DNA from: Alternaria dauci
Lineage: Eukaryota > Ascomycota > Dothideomycetes > Pleosporales > Pleosporaceae
Direction of reading: 5' to 3'
Length of the DNA: 64,000 bases
Assembly (NCBI RefSeq): GCF_042100115.1
Contig: NC_091273.1
Location: 620,001-684,000 of the forward strand
Every line of letters starts with the position of its first letter. Positions within the stretch are counted from its first letter, which is position 1. Positions 35,243 to 47,686 of this stretch are shown piece after piece. The position numbers were made by a program, and so were the translations under genes. The notes beneath the pieces are model-generated. The model saw nothing but the letters and a program-made list of their open reading frames with translations, did no database searches and was not told where the DNA came from.

Positions 35243-38149
35243 ATGGCCACCAAGCGACCCCCGGACAATGACCCCAATCTCGTCTCAAAGATCCAGCGAA
35301 TCGAGCATCAAGACCCGCTGAGTCCACAACAACGCCCCTCCAACAACAGTGACTTTTCCGGCTCCGTCAAGAAGAAGCTCGCCGACTCCAAGCGGACGGG
35401 TCAGGCGTGCGATCGGTGCAAGGTACGTCTTATGTGTTGCCATGCGTGGGCCCAATCGAGAATTGAGATGGATGCTCCACAAAGTCAGTGGGTGATTCGC
35501 ATCACACAAACATCTCTCGTCGCGCCTGCGACGTCATCGCGACGCGCCTTCTTCTTCTGCTGCTGCTGCTGCTTTGAAACCGTCGCCCAAAACAAACTAA
35601 CAACCGCAGGTGCGCAAGATCCGCTGCGACGGCCGACCCGAGGGATGCACGCCATGCGAGCAGAACAGGACGCCATGTCGCACCACCGACCGAATCACCG
35701 GACGCGCCACAGTGCGCGGCCATGCGGAGGCCATGGAGTCGGAGAACTCGTACCTGCGCGCCCACATTGCTGACCTCCAGGCCCAGCTCAAGGAACACCA
35801 TATTGAACCCCGCGTGCCGCCCGCCTACAACGCCCTACAACCACCCAGCCATCCGTGGTCTTCAGCCTCCAATGACGGCCAGGCCTGGAGCGACGGACCG
35901 CCGCGGGCAAGCGCCTCCCCACTACCTGGTTATGTCCCCGCTGGCACTCCGGTCAAGATCGAATCGCTGCCTCGATTCAAGCACGGCTCCATCGGCGACA
36001 ACTATCTCGGCGTTGCGGCTGGAGATTCACTCTTGAGTCACATCCGGGGCACATCACTGTCAATCTTCGGGACCGAAATCAACATCACCGACTTCATGGC
36101 GGGCGAGACCGAGTACGAGAGCTCACCCATGTCCTACACAACCTTGGTGAATGTCACCATTGGCGGTCAACATGTCGACGAGCCGCCACTACCACCATAT
36201 GGCGAGCTGCAAGAGTACGCCATCTGGTATCTGCGGTCGCTGAATCCCTACACAATGTTTGTGCACAAGCCTGCTTTTATGGACTTGGTATGATACCCTC
36301 CTGCTACCGCACGTCATCACACTAACGCACACAGATCTGGAGATTTGGCAACGACCACAGCTTCGTCCCTTCTGCGCCCGAAATCGTAGCCGTGCACTTG
36401 ATGCTCGCGACCATCACCTACCAGATTGCGACTCGAAACAACCAACAGAGTGGTAGCACCATGCTAGACGACTCGCATGCACACTATCTCTATGCAGCGA
36501 GTTTTTACAAGGAGCTTATCCGTGGCAATCACGGCTGGCAAGACGTCCAGGCCCTGGGCATGTTATGCCACCATCTCCGAAACTTTCCAAAGCCCGGTGC
36601 AGCATGGATCATGACTTCGACTGTCTATCTGTTTGCAGTGCAACTTGGCCTACACAGATCCGTCAAGGTCTGGGCAGACGGCGCAGGGGAAATGAGCAAG
36701 TTGGACATTGAGATGAGAAAGCGCGTATACTGGACCGTACATGCGCTGCTCGTCAATCTGAATGGCAAACTCGGACGGCCGATACCCATCAGCAGAGATG
36801 ACATTGACGTTGAATTCCCGGAACCTATGAACGACTGCCTTCCCGGCGAAGGAGCTAAGCTCGACTCTTTCCACCAATGCTCGTTTCAAGTGGGCATTCA
36901 GGTTGCCAAATACACCGTCTGGGAGATGGAGCTCTACAAGACTATTTATGCTGTGCGGCACTCGCCAAAAGCATACGTGGAGAGCCTGAAACGCCTCGAA
37001 GCTGGCATACAGCAATGGAAAGAGGAAATCCCCTATGAGCTGCGCGACCCGTCGCACGCGTCCGAGGACGATCACATCTTCGCACTCTATCTGGAGTACT
37101 GGTACCAGGCGTTCAACCTGCTCCTGCACCATCCAGGTGTTTGTAGGTCCACTGATGCGGCCATTCTCAGTTCCAATCTAGACAAGTGCATGACAGCATC
37201 GCAGAAGATGTTGCACAACTGTACGATGATGATGGAGAAGAAGAGTCTGGACATTCCCTGGATCAACACAGTCGTGTACATTGCAGCTGCATTCACAACC
37301 CTCTTCATTCAGTCTATGAGGCAAGATCAGATGTCGCCTGTAGATATGACCAAACTCAAAGCTGACATGGCAGCCTGGGTCAATGTGCTTGGCGAGTGCG
37401 ATCATTTCCTGGGATCCGGGAACAAGCTCAAACATGCCATTGCAGGAATCATCGATCAGTCACTTGGTAACATCAACGACAGCATCGTCAAACGCACTGC
37501 AACCGAGTCTCTCGCCCGCGTAGCGATGCAGACCCCTCGCTCGACGTCCACCGTCCCCACATATGACAACAGCGGATATCGGGAACAATATACAACATCG
37601 TCCAGCGGAGCCACAGACACTACCCTCACATCACAGTCGGGGACATACAATGGCCTGCCAGGAAGTACCACACATCCATACAATCTCGGAACATCCATGT
37701 CTTTGCCTCCACAGACAAACAGGGCTTACGAACAACAAGCGTACAGCAGTGGCGACGAGACAAACATGCATGTGAGCCATGCAGCAGCGTTAGCGGCAGC
37801 AGCATCCGGTAGCATCTCGCAACCTTCGACCGATGCGTACGCCTACAGTAACTCTCAAATTGCCAACAGCAGCCACCAGCCCACGTACACGACTAATGGG
37901 TATGCAGCTCAGGACTGGAATCAATGGACACGAGCGTATATGCAGCCACAGCAGAGCCAACCTGGCGAATACCTAAATACAGCTACCACCCTCATGACCC
38001 TGGGTCGAGATGCCGGATCCCAAGGAACTGGAAGCGATGGCCAAGGGCTTGTCCAAACATCTGGGGTTCAGGGACATGCTCCAAGTCATTGGCCAGAAAT
38101 CCAGTTCCAGAATGCCGCTAACGGCAGCAACCACACGGCTCAACATTGA
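35243..38149 (+). CDS. Zn2Cys6 transcription factor
   Basis: Predicted nuclear regulator of 890 residues. Exons are 35243-35422, 35610-36287 and 36335-38149. The binuclear zinc cluster is split by the first intron after K60: C56, C59, C66, C73, C76 and C83 with spacing C-x2-C-x6-C-x6-C-x2-C-x6-C (CDRCKVRKIRC, then GCTPCEQNRTPC). A linker and a short coiled region (EAMESENSYLRAHIADLQAQ) follow, as expected for dimerisation. The middle-homology (fungal_trans) region spans about 230-640, with the typical block STVYLFAVQLGLHRSVKVW and RVYWTVHALLVNLNGKLGRP. The last 240 residues are rich in Ser, Thr, Gln and Asn, a likely activation region. The regulated pathway is not apparent. The 187-nt first intron carries a CTG repeat at about 35557-35571. 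Confidence 0.93.
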
Positions 38150-39294
38150 GCTGGGAACAATACATTGTATAAACAAGAAGGCTGTGTACCTTTGGCTAAT
38201 ATACATGGGTATTTGATGGTTTCCGGTCCGGCGTCGTGGCATTGCAATCTTCGATACCCAGCATCTGGACTACTTTGTGGGGTTAATGTAAGATTATATG
38301 AGGCGGCTCTTCTGCAAACTGCGCGCTTTGGTATTAACAATCGGGGGACTTTTTTTCTTTTATATATGATACTTGGCTTGGGAAAGGACATGTTCTATTC
38401 GCTGGAGAGAGGGAGAGAGAAATGGCGACGTGACCAACCGGTCCGTGTCGATTAGCTGGGTGTAGATGTGTTGTCATAGAAGGTGTGCTGGCTAGCTGTT
38501 ATGTAGCAAGGAAACGAGATCAATTCGTGAATATAAAAAACATTCACAACATCAAAGTGCGCACTCGACAGATCATCGAGTGTGGTTATTGTATCATACC
38601 AACTGTTTTCCCGACACGTTCTCCGTTCCCTACAAAGACGGCTATTGGCCGAACTCTTCGCCACGGGAGATACCACGACCGTCTTCCAAACCATATCAAG
38701 ATAGATTGGCCGCCCCTCTACTACCCGGCCGTCGGCTCAGTACCACAGTGCTCACCAGACCCTGCGGCACGACGCATCAATCTAGCAATTAAACTAGGCT
38801 AAAGGAGGAAGCCGGCTCGTCCGCTTGCCACAACTCGACCAATGAACGATTATCGACCTTCCACTTCGCGAACCAAGGCCCGATAAGCTTCCTGCGTTGC
38901 GATCCACTGCGCTTGGTCACTACACAAACCTCCTTCTCTCTTTGGCAATGGCGGTACGTGACCAGTACACAAGATCTACCAAGCTTTCTGGCTTCGGAGC
39001 TATCTGCGGTTAAACCAGGCGCACAAGAAACTTTACCGGTAATGAGGGCGAGCGTTGCCAGGCCGCCTGCTGATCGTTTTCCTGGTTAGGGGAGAGGTGA
39101 AATGGGAAAAGCGTGGTAAGCACGAGGTATGTATATATGGCTTGCTCCCGTTATGCGGGATTGGTTGACCGTTGGTTCGCGTTGCTCCCTCTTCCTCGAG
39201 TTGTCGTTGTTGTTTGAGCCGTTGCGATTGGGCTGTGAGTTGGAGATTGTTTATTCTTCCGTCCTACGCCATATCTCCCTTCTCCGTCGCCAGC
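38150..39294. other. Intergenic region of about 1.1 kb
   Basis: No gene is seen. It contains the 3' region of the Zn2Cys6 gene and the promoter of the S28 peptidase gene. Short frames at 38485-38802 have no motif. Confidence 0.5.
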
Positions 39295-41113
39295 ATGCGG
39301 TCCTCAGCATCTATCGCAGCGGTGGCCCTTGCGCTTCTGCAGGGTACCAATGCCATGAACGCGGCCATTCAACGCAAGTTTAGCCTGCTTGCCGACATGG
39401 GCATGAATCCCGATGGCACGCCCATGGCCACGCTCGACAACCCCGAGATCGATTTCACGGCCCTCAATTCCCTCAAGGTTGCGACTACAGCCGACAGCTC
39501 GGTCGTAGCTGCCGCCAAAGCGGAAACCATTACCCCGGAGTATGTCGAACTCCCCATTGACAACTTTGCCGAGAAGAAGAATCAGGATTATTCCTATCAA
39601 GGTACCTTCTTCAACCGATACTGGGTTGCCACGAGCGGGTACAAGGCCGGTGGTCCCGTCTTCCTTTACGATGCGGGCGAGGCGAACGCACAGCCCAATG
39701 CTCTTTTCAGGTTACAAAACGAAACGAGTTTCTTCAAGCAGCTTGTGGACGAGTTTGGCGGCATTGGAATCGTGTGGGAGCACCGCTTCTACGGAAACTC
39801 GACGCCCACGCCTATTGATGTCAACACGCCACCCGAGGCATTCGAGTTTCTGACGACGGAGCAATCGCTGGCTGATGTTGATCGCTTTGCAAAGCAGTTC
39901 AAGAGGACGGGCATCAATGCTACGCTTACACCAGATAAGACACCATGGGTTTTTGTGGGTGGTTCCTACCCCGGTATGAGGGCTGCGTTTATGCGTAACA
40001 TGTACCCCGACACCATTTACGCGTCCTGGGCTTCCTCAGCCCCCGTCGAGGCTTCCGTTGACCAGAGTTTCTACTTTGACCCTGTGTGGCGCGGTATGAA
40101 CGCAAAGGGTTTTGGAAATTGCTCTCGCGATATCCAGGCGTCTGTTCGCTACATGGATAAGATTATGGATTCTGACCAGAGTGCCGCTGCGAAGCTGAAG
40201 GAGCAATTTCTTGGTCTTGGAGCTGCGAAGAATTCGCATGCTACGTTTGCTGATGCGCTCACCACCATCTTCTACGTGTGGCAATCTTATGGTATGGAGG
40301 GTGGATCGGCGGGTCTGCGCCGCTTCTGTGATTTCATCGAGACGGATCCCAAGACGAATGCTACTGCGCCCAAAGAGGGTTGGGCGAAGAGCAAGGGTGC
40401 CAAGTGGACGACGGATCGATGGGCGAGCTACCCTGTTTTCCTTCCCAACGTCAACAGTTATCTTGAGACGGAGTGCTCGGGAAAGCTCAACACGACTGGT
40501 AACTGTGATTTGGACCGCAAGTTCACGGATCCGTCAATGATTAGCTGGACGTGGCAGTATTGCACACAGTGGGGTATGTCTTCTTCTTTCCCCCATCTCG
40601 TCCCGTATCATTTATACTAACGATTACCTAGGTTACTTCCAGTCCGCCAACCTAGGCCCTCAACAACTCGTCTCAAAATACAACTCTCTCCAACACCAAC
40701 ACGACATCTGCCACCGTCAATTCCCCGACGCTCCTCGCTCGCTTTTCCCCGATTGGCCAAACACCTCGCGTACCAACAAGGTATTCGGAGGCTGGGACAT
40801 TCGCCCCTCAAACACGTACTGGTCAAACGGTGAATTCGACCCCTGGCGCACCTTGTCCCCCGCCTCTGCTGAGCCGTTCGCCCCCAAGGGCGTGCAGGTC
40901 ATTCAGGATGTGCCCAAGTGTGGAAAGAAGACGAGTAAGCATGAGTTGTTTGGGCTGGTGCTGAAGGATGCGGAGCATTGTTTTGATTTCAGGACGACGG
41001 GTGTCACGGCTGCGGATGGGCCGGTTAGTCAGCGCTTGTTCAGGAGTGCACTGACGAGTTGGTTGCCGTGTTACAAGCCGAAGAAGGGCCAACCGAAGCC
41101 GTGGAACGGATAG
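39295..41113 (+). CDS. Secreted S28-family serine carboxypeptidase
   Basis: Predicted extracellular prolyl-type serine peptidase (MEROPS S28, lysosomal Pro-X carboxypeptidase fold), 586 residues. The ATG at 39295 begins a signal peptide (MRSSASIAAVALALLQGTNA). Exon 1 is 39295-40573, exon 2 is 40632-41113; the 58-nt intron lies in QW/GYFQSANLG. Catalytic residues: S224 in VFVGGSYPGM, D496 in SNGEFDPWR and H542 in KDAEHCFDF. Conserved structural blocks include GPVFLYDAGEANAQ, WEHRFYGNSTP, LTTEQSLADVDRFAK and ASWASSAPVEA. Several N-x-S/T sites support secretion. Fungal members help digest Pro-rich proteins at acidic pH. Confidence 0.93.
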
Positions 41114-41387
41114 ATGTTGGATGTGGCAAATGCGCTTGTTGGTGAGGAGTGAAGGAAGTAGGAAGAAATAGTATTACCGCTTTTTTGAACATGCAATCTG
41201 ACACACGGATAGTCCTGCGACTGTCATCCAATCTCCGTTTCGATTGAAGCCATATACGCTGTCACTGATGTGACTGGACATGATCGTCGAAAACCAATTA
41301 GTCTATGCAAGAGCCCATCTACATGCACTGTTATACACCAAGACTTGGGATGAACTCCTGCACTGAAACCTCAATCAAGTGCCTGCG

Positions 41388-44300
41388 TCAACCCTCTTGA
41401 AGGCGTGTGCACAGTTGCTTATGTTCGCGCCTCCAATTTCGGTTCTGGCAATCTGCGGAGCAGTACTGAGCAACCTTACAGCTTGCGCACTTGGATAGCA
41501 TTGAACCATCCTTGGACCTCTTAACACCGCATTCCCAACAAGTACGCTGTTTCTGACCAAGTTCGACCAGACGGGGCTTGAGTCTTGGTATAGGTGCTGG
41601 TTTGGCTGCTTCCGGGACAGACGAAGGCATTGCGGAAGGCGGGGGCGGTACAACAGAACCAGGATTGTCGGTATTGATAGGCGAAGCGAAGATAACTGGG
41701 ACTGCTACGCGAACAGCGTGTTTGAAGAACTCCTTCGACGGCTTGAGATCCTGGAGGTAGTTGACTGGAAAGATGCCAACACCGCAGGTGCACATATAGC
41801 GTTGATCGTGGTCAGTCGAGATGGGAATGCATCCCGGAGTCTTGTACTCGCATGTTGATTTTTGCTGCCACTGGCGACATCGCTCAGCAAGTCCTGGTAG
41901 AATGTGCTTCCAGAACTTGACCTCATCGTCCTTCATTCGGAACCTAGCCATGTTGTCGTTACGCTTTGCGAGAACGGCAGGAAGCGGCCCGTTCTCAGTA
42001 CTCAAATGACAAGGAATGAATGCAGCGTCAGCGAAGATGGACTGGTTGGAGACATCCATGCGCACGGAATCGACATAAAGTATGCCAAAGTATGATGTGG
42101 CTGTGCAGAATTGGAAGATCCTGGCCTGTCCTCGGCCTTCTGCTCCAACAAGAAGCGCAAAGATAGTCTGCAGGCACCCTTTCACACCGAGGCGTGCTGG
42201 CATGGTCGAAGCCTCATCGGCTCGAAACTTGTTGTAGGCACGGAACTCACTTGTCGACAATGTGGTCAAAGGAGAAGTATGCGCGCTGATCCATCTGAAA
42301 TATGAGGCATGCTGGCCGAGATGGATCTTGGGCAGAACATCTGGTTGAATGTAATGAAGTTGCTCGAGAGAGACTCCAGACCTAGGAGATTATTAGCGAA
42401 CGCGAAGTGATATACTACGGCCACTTACTGTTCACCAAACCGGACAGGCAACAAGTTATCTGGACGCATGAAGAGTGCCTGAGCACCCTCTACGGTAGCT
42501 GTGTGCCTAATCCATAGTAATTTACGGGCGATCTTGGTCTTCGCGCTAGAAGCGTCGAGCGGAAACGGTAGTAACAAATCCTTACGATATCTCTTTCCGA
42601 TGATGAGCCTTAGTGTAAAAGCCGTGGGCATCTCGAATTCCACAGAACCTCCGGTCTGCAGTATTTGCTGGGCTTGTCCTGGATAAATAGTGTAGTGAAC
42701 ACGTAGCGATCCGATGTCGTTTGAACCTCGTTTAATGACTGGATGTATAGTAGCGACAACGTCGGTTGCTATACCTTCATCTGCAAGATGTGTAACATGA
42801 AGGGCGCACGACTTACCCAGGTTCTGTTGTGGAGCAGCATTCTCATTTACAGAGATAAACCCCTTGAAACCTGGACGGTGTTGTGACACAAAGACGTCTT
42901 CCTGGCCGACTGCGGATTCATGCACACACGACAGCATGCTAAACTGTGGCATGAGCTGATGAACCGCCATCGGAGTGCTTTTGAGTGCGAAGGCAACTCC
43001 ACAGGCTGCGTCTTCGTATTTGACAAGGCTGCAGGTGGAGACCATAGTGGATACGATCAAGGGCGATCCCCCCTCCCAACCCTTCTCATCTTCTCGGACC
43101 GTAAGCCGATATTCATTCGTAAAGGCCGTCCCGGAAGCCTCAATCGTCCCAAATCCCAATTGAATGTCAGCATAGATAGCTTCTTTCATTGAGACCGACG
43201 GAGTGAGTTGGATATGGCATAAAGGAGTACCATGGCCTTTACCCAGGTCACCAAACATCGAAACCTTGTTGTGGGGAACAATGAGCGTAACACACATTAC
43301 TGCTGGGATACCCTTCCAGCTGCGGAAAGAATCGCCTAGCTCGAAGGTGCGAGGATACCACCACTCCAGGCTATCTTCCACTTTCCACAATGAGAGCATG
43401 TCAAGATGAACGAGCAGGGAATGGAAGTTGTATGGACCCATGTCCAACGTTATGTCGTTTAGGATGCCTTCCTTGATGAGAGCTTGCATAAAGGGAGACC
43501 AATCGACGACATCTGACACCTTGGTGTGCTGAAGCAACGATACAAAGCCTGCTCGACTATACAGCTGGTACGCCCCAAGCCTCCTCTTCTTACGTTCTCG
43601 ATAACCCAAATCAAGCATGGAAAAGTTATAGGTCCAGCTTTCGTGCTCGAACATGCTCAAATATACGGACAGGACAAGTCTAGCTAATTCAGCCGCGTCG
43701 TAGTGAATGCTGGAAGTATCGAATGTCTTCCACAATACGATGGGTCGGGATGCGGCTGCACAAAACGTGTCGTTCTCGGCCAAACCTGGGAAGCTGGTCG
43801 TCGCGTTCGCCCAATACTGAACTGGCCTAAGACCGAGTAACAAGGCTACTGTGGGAAGATGTCCACAGAGTAAAGCCTTGGCGGAGGCGGCGATGTCAAT
43901 CTCGGATGGTAGCAGCATCTCCATCTGGAGGACTGACGATGTACTTTGGCGGATAAGTGATGCCGTGGCAGCAAGAATGTTGAGACAACCCACATGGTTC
44001 AGCAGACTTGAAGTGTCGACAACATCGAAGATTAACGGTGTAGGCCCGCCTTGCTCGTAATCAGTAGCATCTAGGACTAATGGGGTGTACGTCCAGGTGC
44101 TGCGATACCAATGAGCCGTATGTGACTCGCCATATGCGCGCTGATGTTGGAGAACGTGACAGAGGGCGACGGCTTCAGAATTGACGTGTCGCAGGGTGAC
44201 ACGCGTGGACGCTTTCCTGAACGCGACGCACCATGCAGATAGCTGAGCGAGCGATGCCTGTATTGCGTTCGATACCTTGCCTTTTGTTGAATCATTTGGT

Positions 44301-45197
44301 ACCAATAGGGGTGAGTCTGCGGAAAGTCAGGCATACGTAGTCGCGAGATGAAAGCCAGCAAGCGGACTAGTACTATAGTGAAGGATGAGGCCGCTACAAT
44401 TGCAAACGAACATCGGATTGACAGTTGAGAGATTCTTGATCGCTTTGTTGTCCTCTAAACATGTACCGCTGTTCCAGTATGTTCGATGGAACTTGTCAAG
44501 GTCCTGTATACCTTGAGCCAATTGCGGGGCGATTGCACGGGTGCCGTTACCCGTGAACCCAGTGCCAGTTGTAGTTTTAGCTTGCAAGTCTTTGGCATCC
44601 TTCCATTGGGCTTTTAGCATGGTTTGTGTTTCATCGTAAGTCTGGTCCTGTCCGGGCTCCAGCGCGTAGAGCTTCCAAAGCTTGACGGTATTCTTAAGCG
44701 TAACGCTGTCGCAAAAGCGGATGATTGTGCTGTACGGACCTTCATCCGAACTCTTCAACGACTGCGCAAGCTTCACAAGTTTCTTTGACTGAGACTGCAG
44801 AAGGCTGGCAGACTCGTTGTCGATGAAGATATGGTAGTATATATTCCATAGCTGTCATACGCGAGTACCGCTTATATCGTCGAGGATGAGTGTCAGGGCG
44901 AGGATGTTACGCGCAATGATCTCTGCTTCGATGTCGCAGCACGTGAAGTCGAGTTTCCGATTGTCTTTGTTTCAGTCAGCGTATGTAGGAACTAACCGAA
45001 GCTAGTGACTATCAGCACTTACCAGATCCAGCTCCGCTATAGGCGGTAAAGAGGATGCTTCGAATATCTCCGCAACCTAGTAGTAGCAAGGCGGCATCTT
45101 GTTCGGGTGGTAGGGCTTGCGTCAAGCATACAGCTGGAGTGTTGCCGACGGGGTAGAAGTAAGGCCCCTGCGTAATGTGAGCTGGCTTCAGCGACAT
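41388..45197 (-). CDS. DUF4470 and MYND-finger protein with two in-frame TGA codons
   Basis: Large protein, 1,234 codons if read through. Exons: 45197-45023, 44964-42429 and 42381-41388. The N-terminus is a DUF4470 domain (YPVGNTPAVCLTQALPPEQD, LLLLGCGDIRSILFTAY, then FTCCDIEAEIIARNILALTL). The C-terminus is a MYND zinc finger (CWECG, CASCKVAQYCSADC, HKQLC). Within exon 2 the frame carries TGA at 44857-44855, next to the conserved QLWNIYYHIFID, and TGA at 44329-44327, just after SPLAGFHLATTYA. The reading frame is the same on both sides of each stop and no frameshift is seen. Weak introns removing 66 nt (GTATGA donor) or 51 nt (GTCCGC donor) would bypass the stops but delete core DUF4470 residues. 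It is therefore a recent pseudogene, a readthrough gene or an allele with errors. Role unknown; MYND fingers usually bind Pro-rich peptides. Confidence 0.75.
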
Positions 45198-46027
45198 CTT
45201 GGGAAACGTGGTAGATGGAGCGAGATCAGAGGAAAGCCGGACGATAGATATGTATGTTGGAGAGGTTTGCTTGCTCAGTCTTGCATTTGGCTGCAGCTAG
45301 TCGCTTCGGGACTACATTCTCCTCGACCAGACGACAGAGAGTCGCGGGAACGTGTGTGAAAACAACAGCAATTACAGAAAACCTGAGCAGGAATCTGCTG
45401 TTTTGGATTGCTGATACAAACCCGCACACAATGGTTCTTGTGCATGTCCAAGTGATATTGGGGAATAGTAAGTGCATGGTGGTGCTCCTGCTGATGCAAG
45501 TCGCGTTGACGTCATGTCCTAGTCGGCCAGCAGCAGTATTGGTACAGCCTGAGAAGCAGTTCGCACTGACGGTACCACAACTGGCGATGTGTGCTCACTT
45601 GGCATCGAATGACGAAGATTGCGCGTGCTCTGATGAGGTGAGTAGAACGATGGCAGGATGGTGTGAAGTTTGACGCGTCCCTTCAGGGCAGGCACGTCAA
45701 CCCACGCTAGCGTTGGACACACGTGAGACTCTCTCCTTGCACCCGCAATCAACATCACTTCTCATACGACGTCCTCTTGATATCGCAGTGCAGAACCTTT
45801 GGCGTCGCAACAGGACAACTGTGATTGTAGGTCAACGCCTACAGATGATAACGTAATGGGGTCGAGAAGGAGAGGCTGCAATGTAATCATCGTACCTCGG
45901 TACTTTCTCCACCCTCTCTACCCTTCGCTGTGCACGTAGCCAGCCCGCGCTACCATCGCGCGACCCATCATCTCGCCCATCAAGAAGCCTCGATACTGTC
46001 CCTGTCTCTTGATATTGACGCATCTAC
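45198..46027. other. Divergent promoter region
   Basis: Lies between the start of the DUF4470-MYND gene and the phosphatase gene. A plus-strand frame at 45254-45673 has no motif and is crossed by splice-like signals; it is not called. Confidence 0.45.
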
Positions 46028-46672
46028 ATGTCCTTCCTCCTCCACGGCAGCACCGGACACACAGGCATGGGCTGGGTTGACGTCGTCCCGCGAGCGGGCA
46101 AACTCCACATCGGCGGCCTCTACGCTTTGTACCAAGGCGACCTGATAGATAAAGCAGGTGTAACCCATGTCCTCTCAGTAATCGACTACGACCCGTTACT
46201 CGAAGAGAAATTCCAACACTTGAAACATTTCCACATCCGCTCAGAAGACCATCCTAATACAAACCTCCTGCAATACTTCTCCGAAGCCGTTGCATACATT
46301 GACTCGGCGCTCAACAAGGAAGACGGAGGCGTGTTTGTTCATTGCGCGATGGGCAAATCGCGGTCCGCGGCGCTTGTCTGTGCGTATCTGATTTGGAAAT
46401 ACGGTGTTACCTCCGAGGCAGCGTTGGAGCAGCTGTGTGAGGGGCGGCCAGTTTGCGACCCAAATCCGGGGTTCAAGGAACAGTTGGAGGTGTGGAAGAG
46501 CATGTGTGGGGCTGGTGGCGAGGAGGAGAGGAAGAGAATATATGAGGAGTGGGAGAAGAGTCGGTTTACAGGGGAGGTGTGGGAATGGGAAGTAAGATTA
46601 GCGGAGAAGGAGAAGGAGAAAGATGACGGGTTGCGGGAACAGCAGCCAAGAACACAGAAACCAAAACTATGA
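46028..46672 (+). CDS. Dual-specificity protein phosphatase
   Basis: Single-exon gene of 214 residues with a Cys-based phosphatase domain at about 20-160. The P-loop is VHCAMGKSRSAALVCAYL, matching H-C-x5-R-S, with catalytic Cys near residue 105 and Arg six positions on. The upstream block GGLYALYQGDLIDKAGVTHV and the aspartate-bearing loop (RSEDHPNTNLLQYF) fit the DSP family. The core resembles Yvh1/DUSP12, but the zinc-binding C-terminal domain of that family is missing; instead the tail is a charged Lys/Glu helix (RLAEKEKEKDDG). No targeting signal is seen, so it is probably cytosolic or nuclear. Substrate unknown. Confidence 0.9.
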   Translation: MSFLLHGSTGHTGMGWVDVVPRAGKLHIGGLYALYQGDLIDKAGVTHVLSVIDYDPLLEEKFQHLKHFHIRSEDHPNTNLLQYFSEAVAYIDSALNKEDGGVFVHCAMGKSRSAALVCAYLIWKYGVTSEAALEQLCEGRPVCDPNPGFKEQLEVWKSMCGAGGEEERKRIYEEWEKSRFTGEVWEWEVRLAEKEKEKDDGLREQQPRTQKPKL

Positions 46673-47686
46673 AACAGCGTTTGATGTTGCTATCAGCTGC
46701 AAATCGACACAATCGTCAGCAACGGTGAGCGCAGCTCGGAGTAATTCCAGTGGCGATTACAATGCTTGGTGATGATCAGACGACGTGCAATTTGCTCATA
46801 TTGTGCCACTCTAGCAGACGCTGAGTCTGTCCCAAACTTACAGGTGGCACACTGCAAACCACAGCACAGTGCCACGGTACCGGCGACAGGTGTGCAACTT
46901 GACACGCGAAGATTTGTGAATAGAGCAAGTATGACGACAAGGTGGCAGGGTTTTCCATGGGGAAAGAAAGCACGTGGGGAGTGAAGGATCCTGCGGGATG
47001 AGCTAATTATAGCCCTTGGCGGTTATCGACAGATGCAGGGTGGCGATAGCGGAGCGCAAGAGCTGGAGCGTCAGTGTGGGCCTATGCAGGGCTGTTGGCA
47101 GCCGTCAGAATTATTTTTCGAGTGGTAAAACCTGACAGGTGTCTGATGAGTTTTACCGAGGATAAATGTGGTCGAGATGGCGATCAAAGCAACGTTTGTA
47201 TGGAATGCCAACCTGCCAATGCAGCGAATGCACTTAACACACGACACAACCGGTTAGCCCTTTCGTGAAGGTGCAGGCTAGCGTGATGGTGTGCGGATGG
47301 CGCCCCGTATCTGCCCACGCCTCGGGCCACCCCTTCTTCAAAGAGAACGCCGCCCCTCGCTCCTGTCCTTCGTCCATCTCTGCCGTCCATCTTTTCCTAT
47401 CCCTCGGGACCACCTTCGCTTTTACTAACCCGACAGCTTAATTCCTGGTTTCTACAAACCTCACACTCGCTTGCCGAACCCGCGCCATCCCGTCTCAGGG
47501 GTACACACACTCGACGGCTGCAGCCAGCATCCCTACACCTGCCGTCCCACCCAGCCCAGTGGAAAAGAGCGCCCTGCGATACGTCAGGGAGGTGGTGATA
47601 GCATCATCGCGATCGCGCCGCGACTCCACTTGCCGACGATAAAGTGCTTACACGAACATCGGAAATCCCGCAGACGGTCCGAAGTC
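46673..47686. other. Intergenic region of about 1 kb
   Basis: Promoter and leader of the GH16 gene at 47687. The part at 47330-47680 is CT/CCC-rich, as in leaders of strongly expressed fungal genes. No gene is supported. Confidence 0.5.

Noticed and set aside
44327..44857. TGA codons read as selenocysteine
   Set aside because: Ascomycetes lack the selenocysteine system, and no Cys is expected at these places in the family.
45254..45673. Plus-strand frame of 139 codons with a hydrophobic part and Cys pairs
   Set aside because: Considered as a small secreted or CFEM-like protein, but the Cys spacing does not fit, and a consistent exon model ends in stops.
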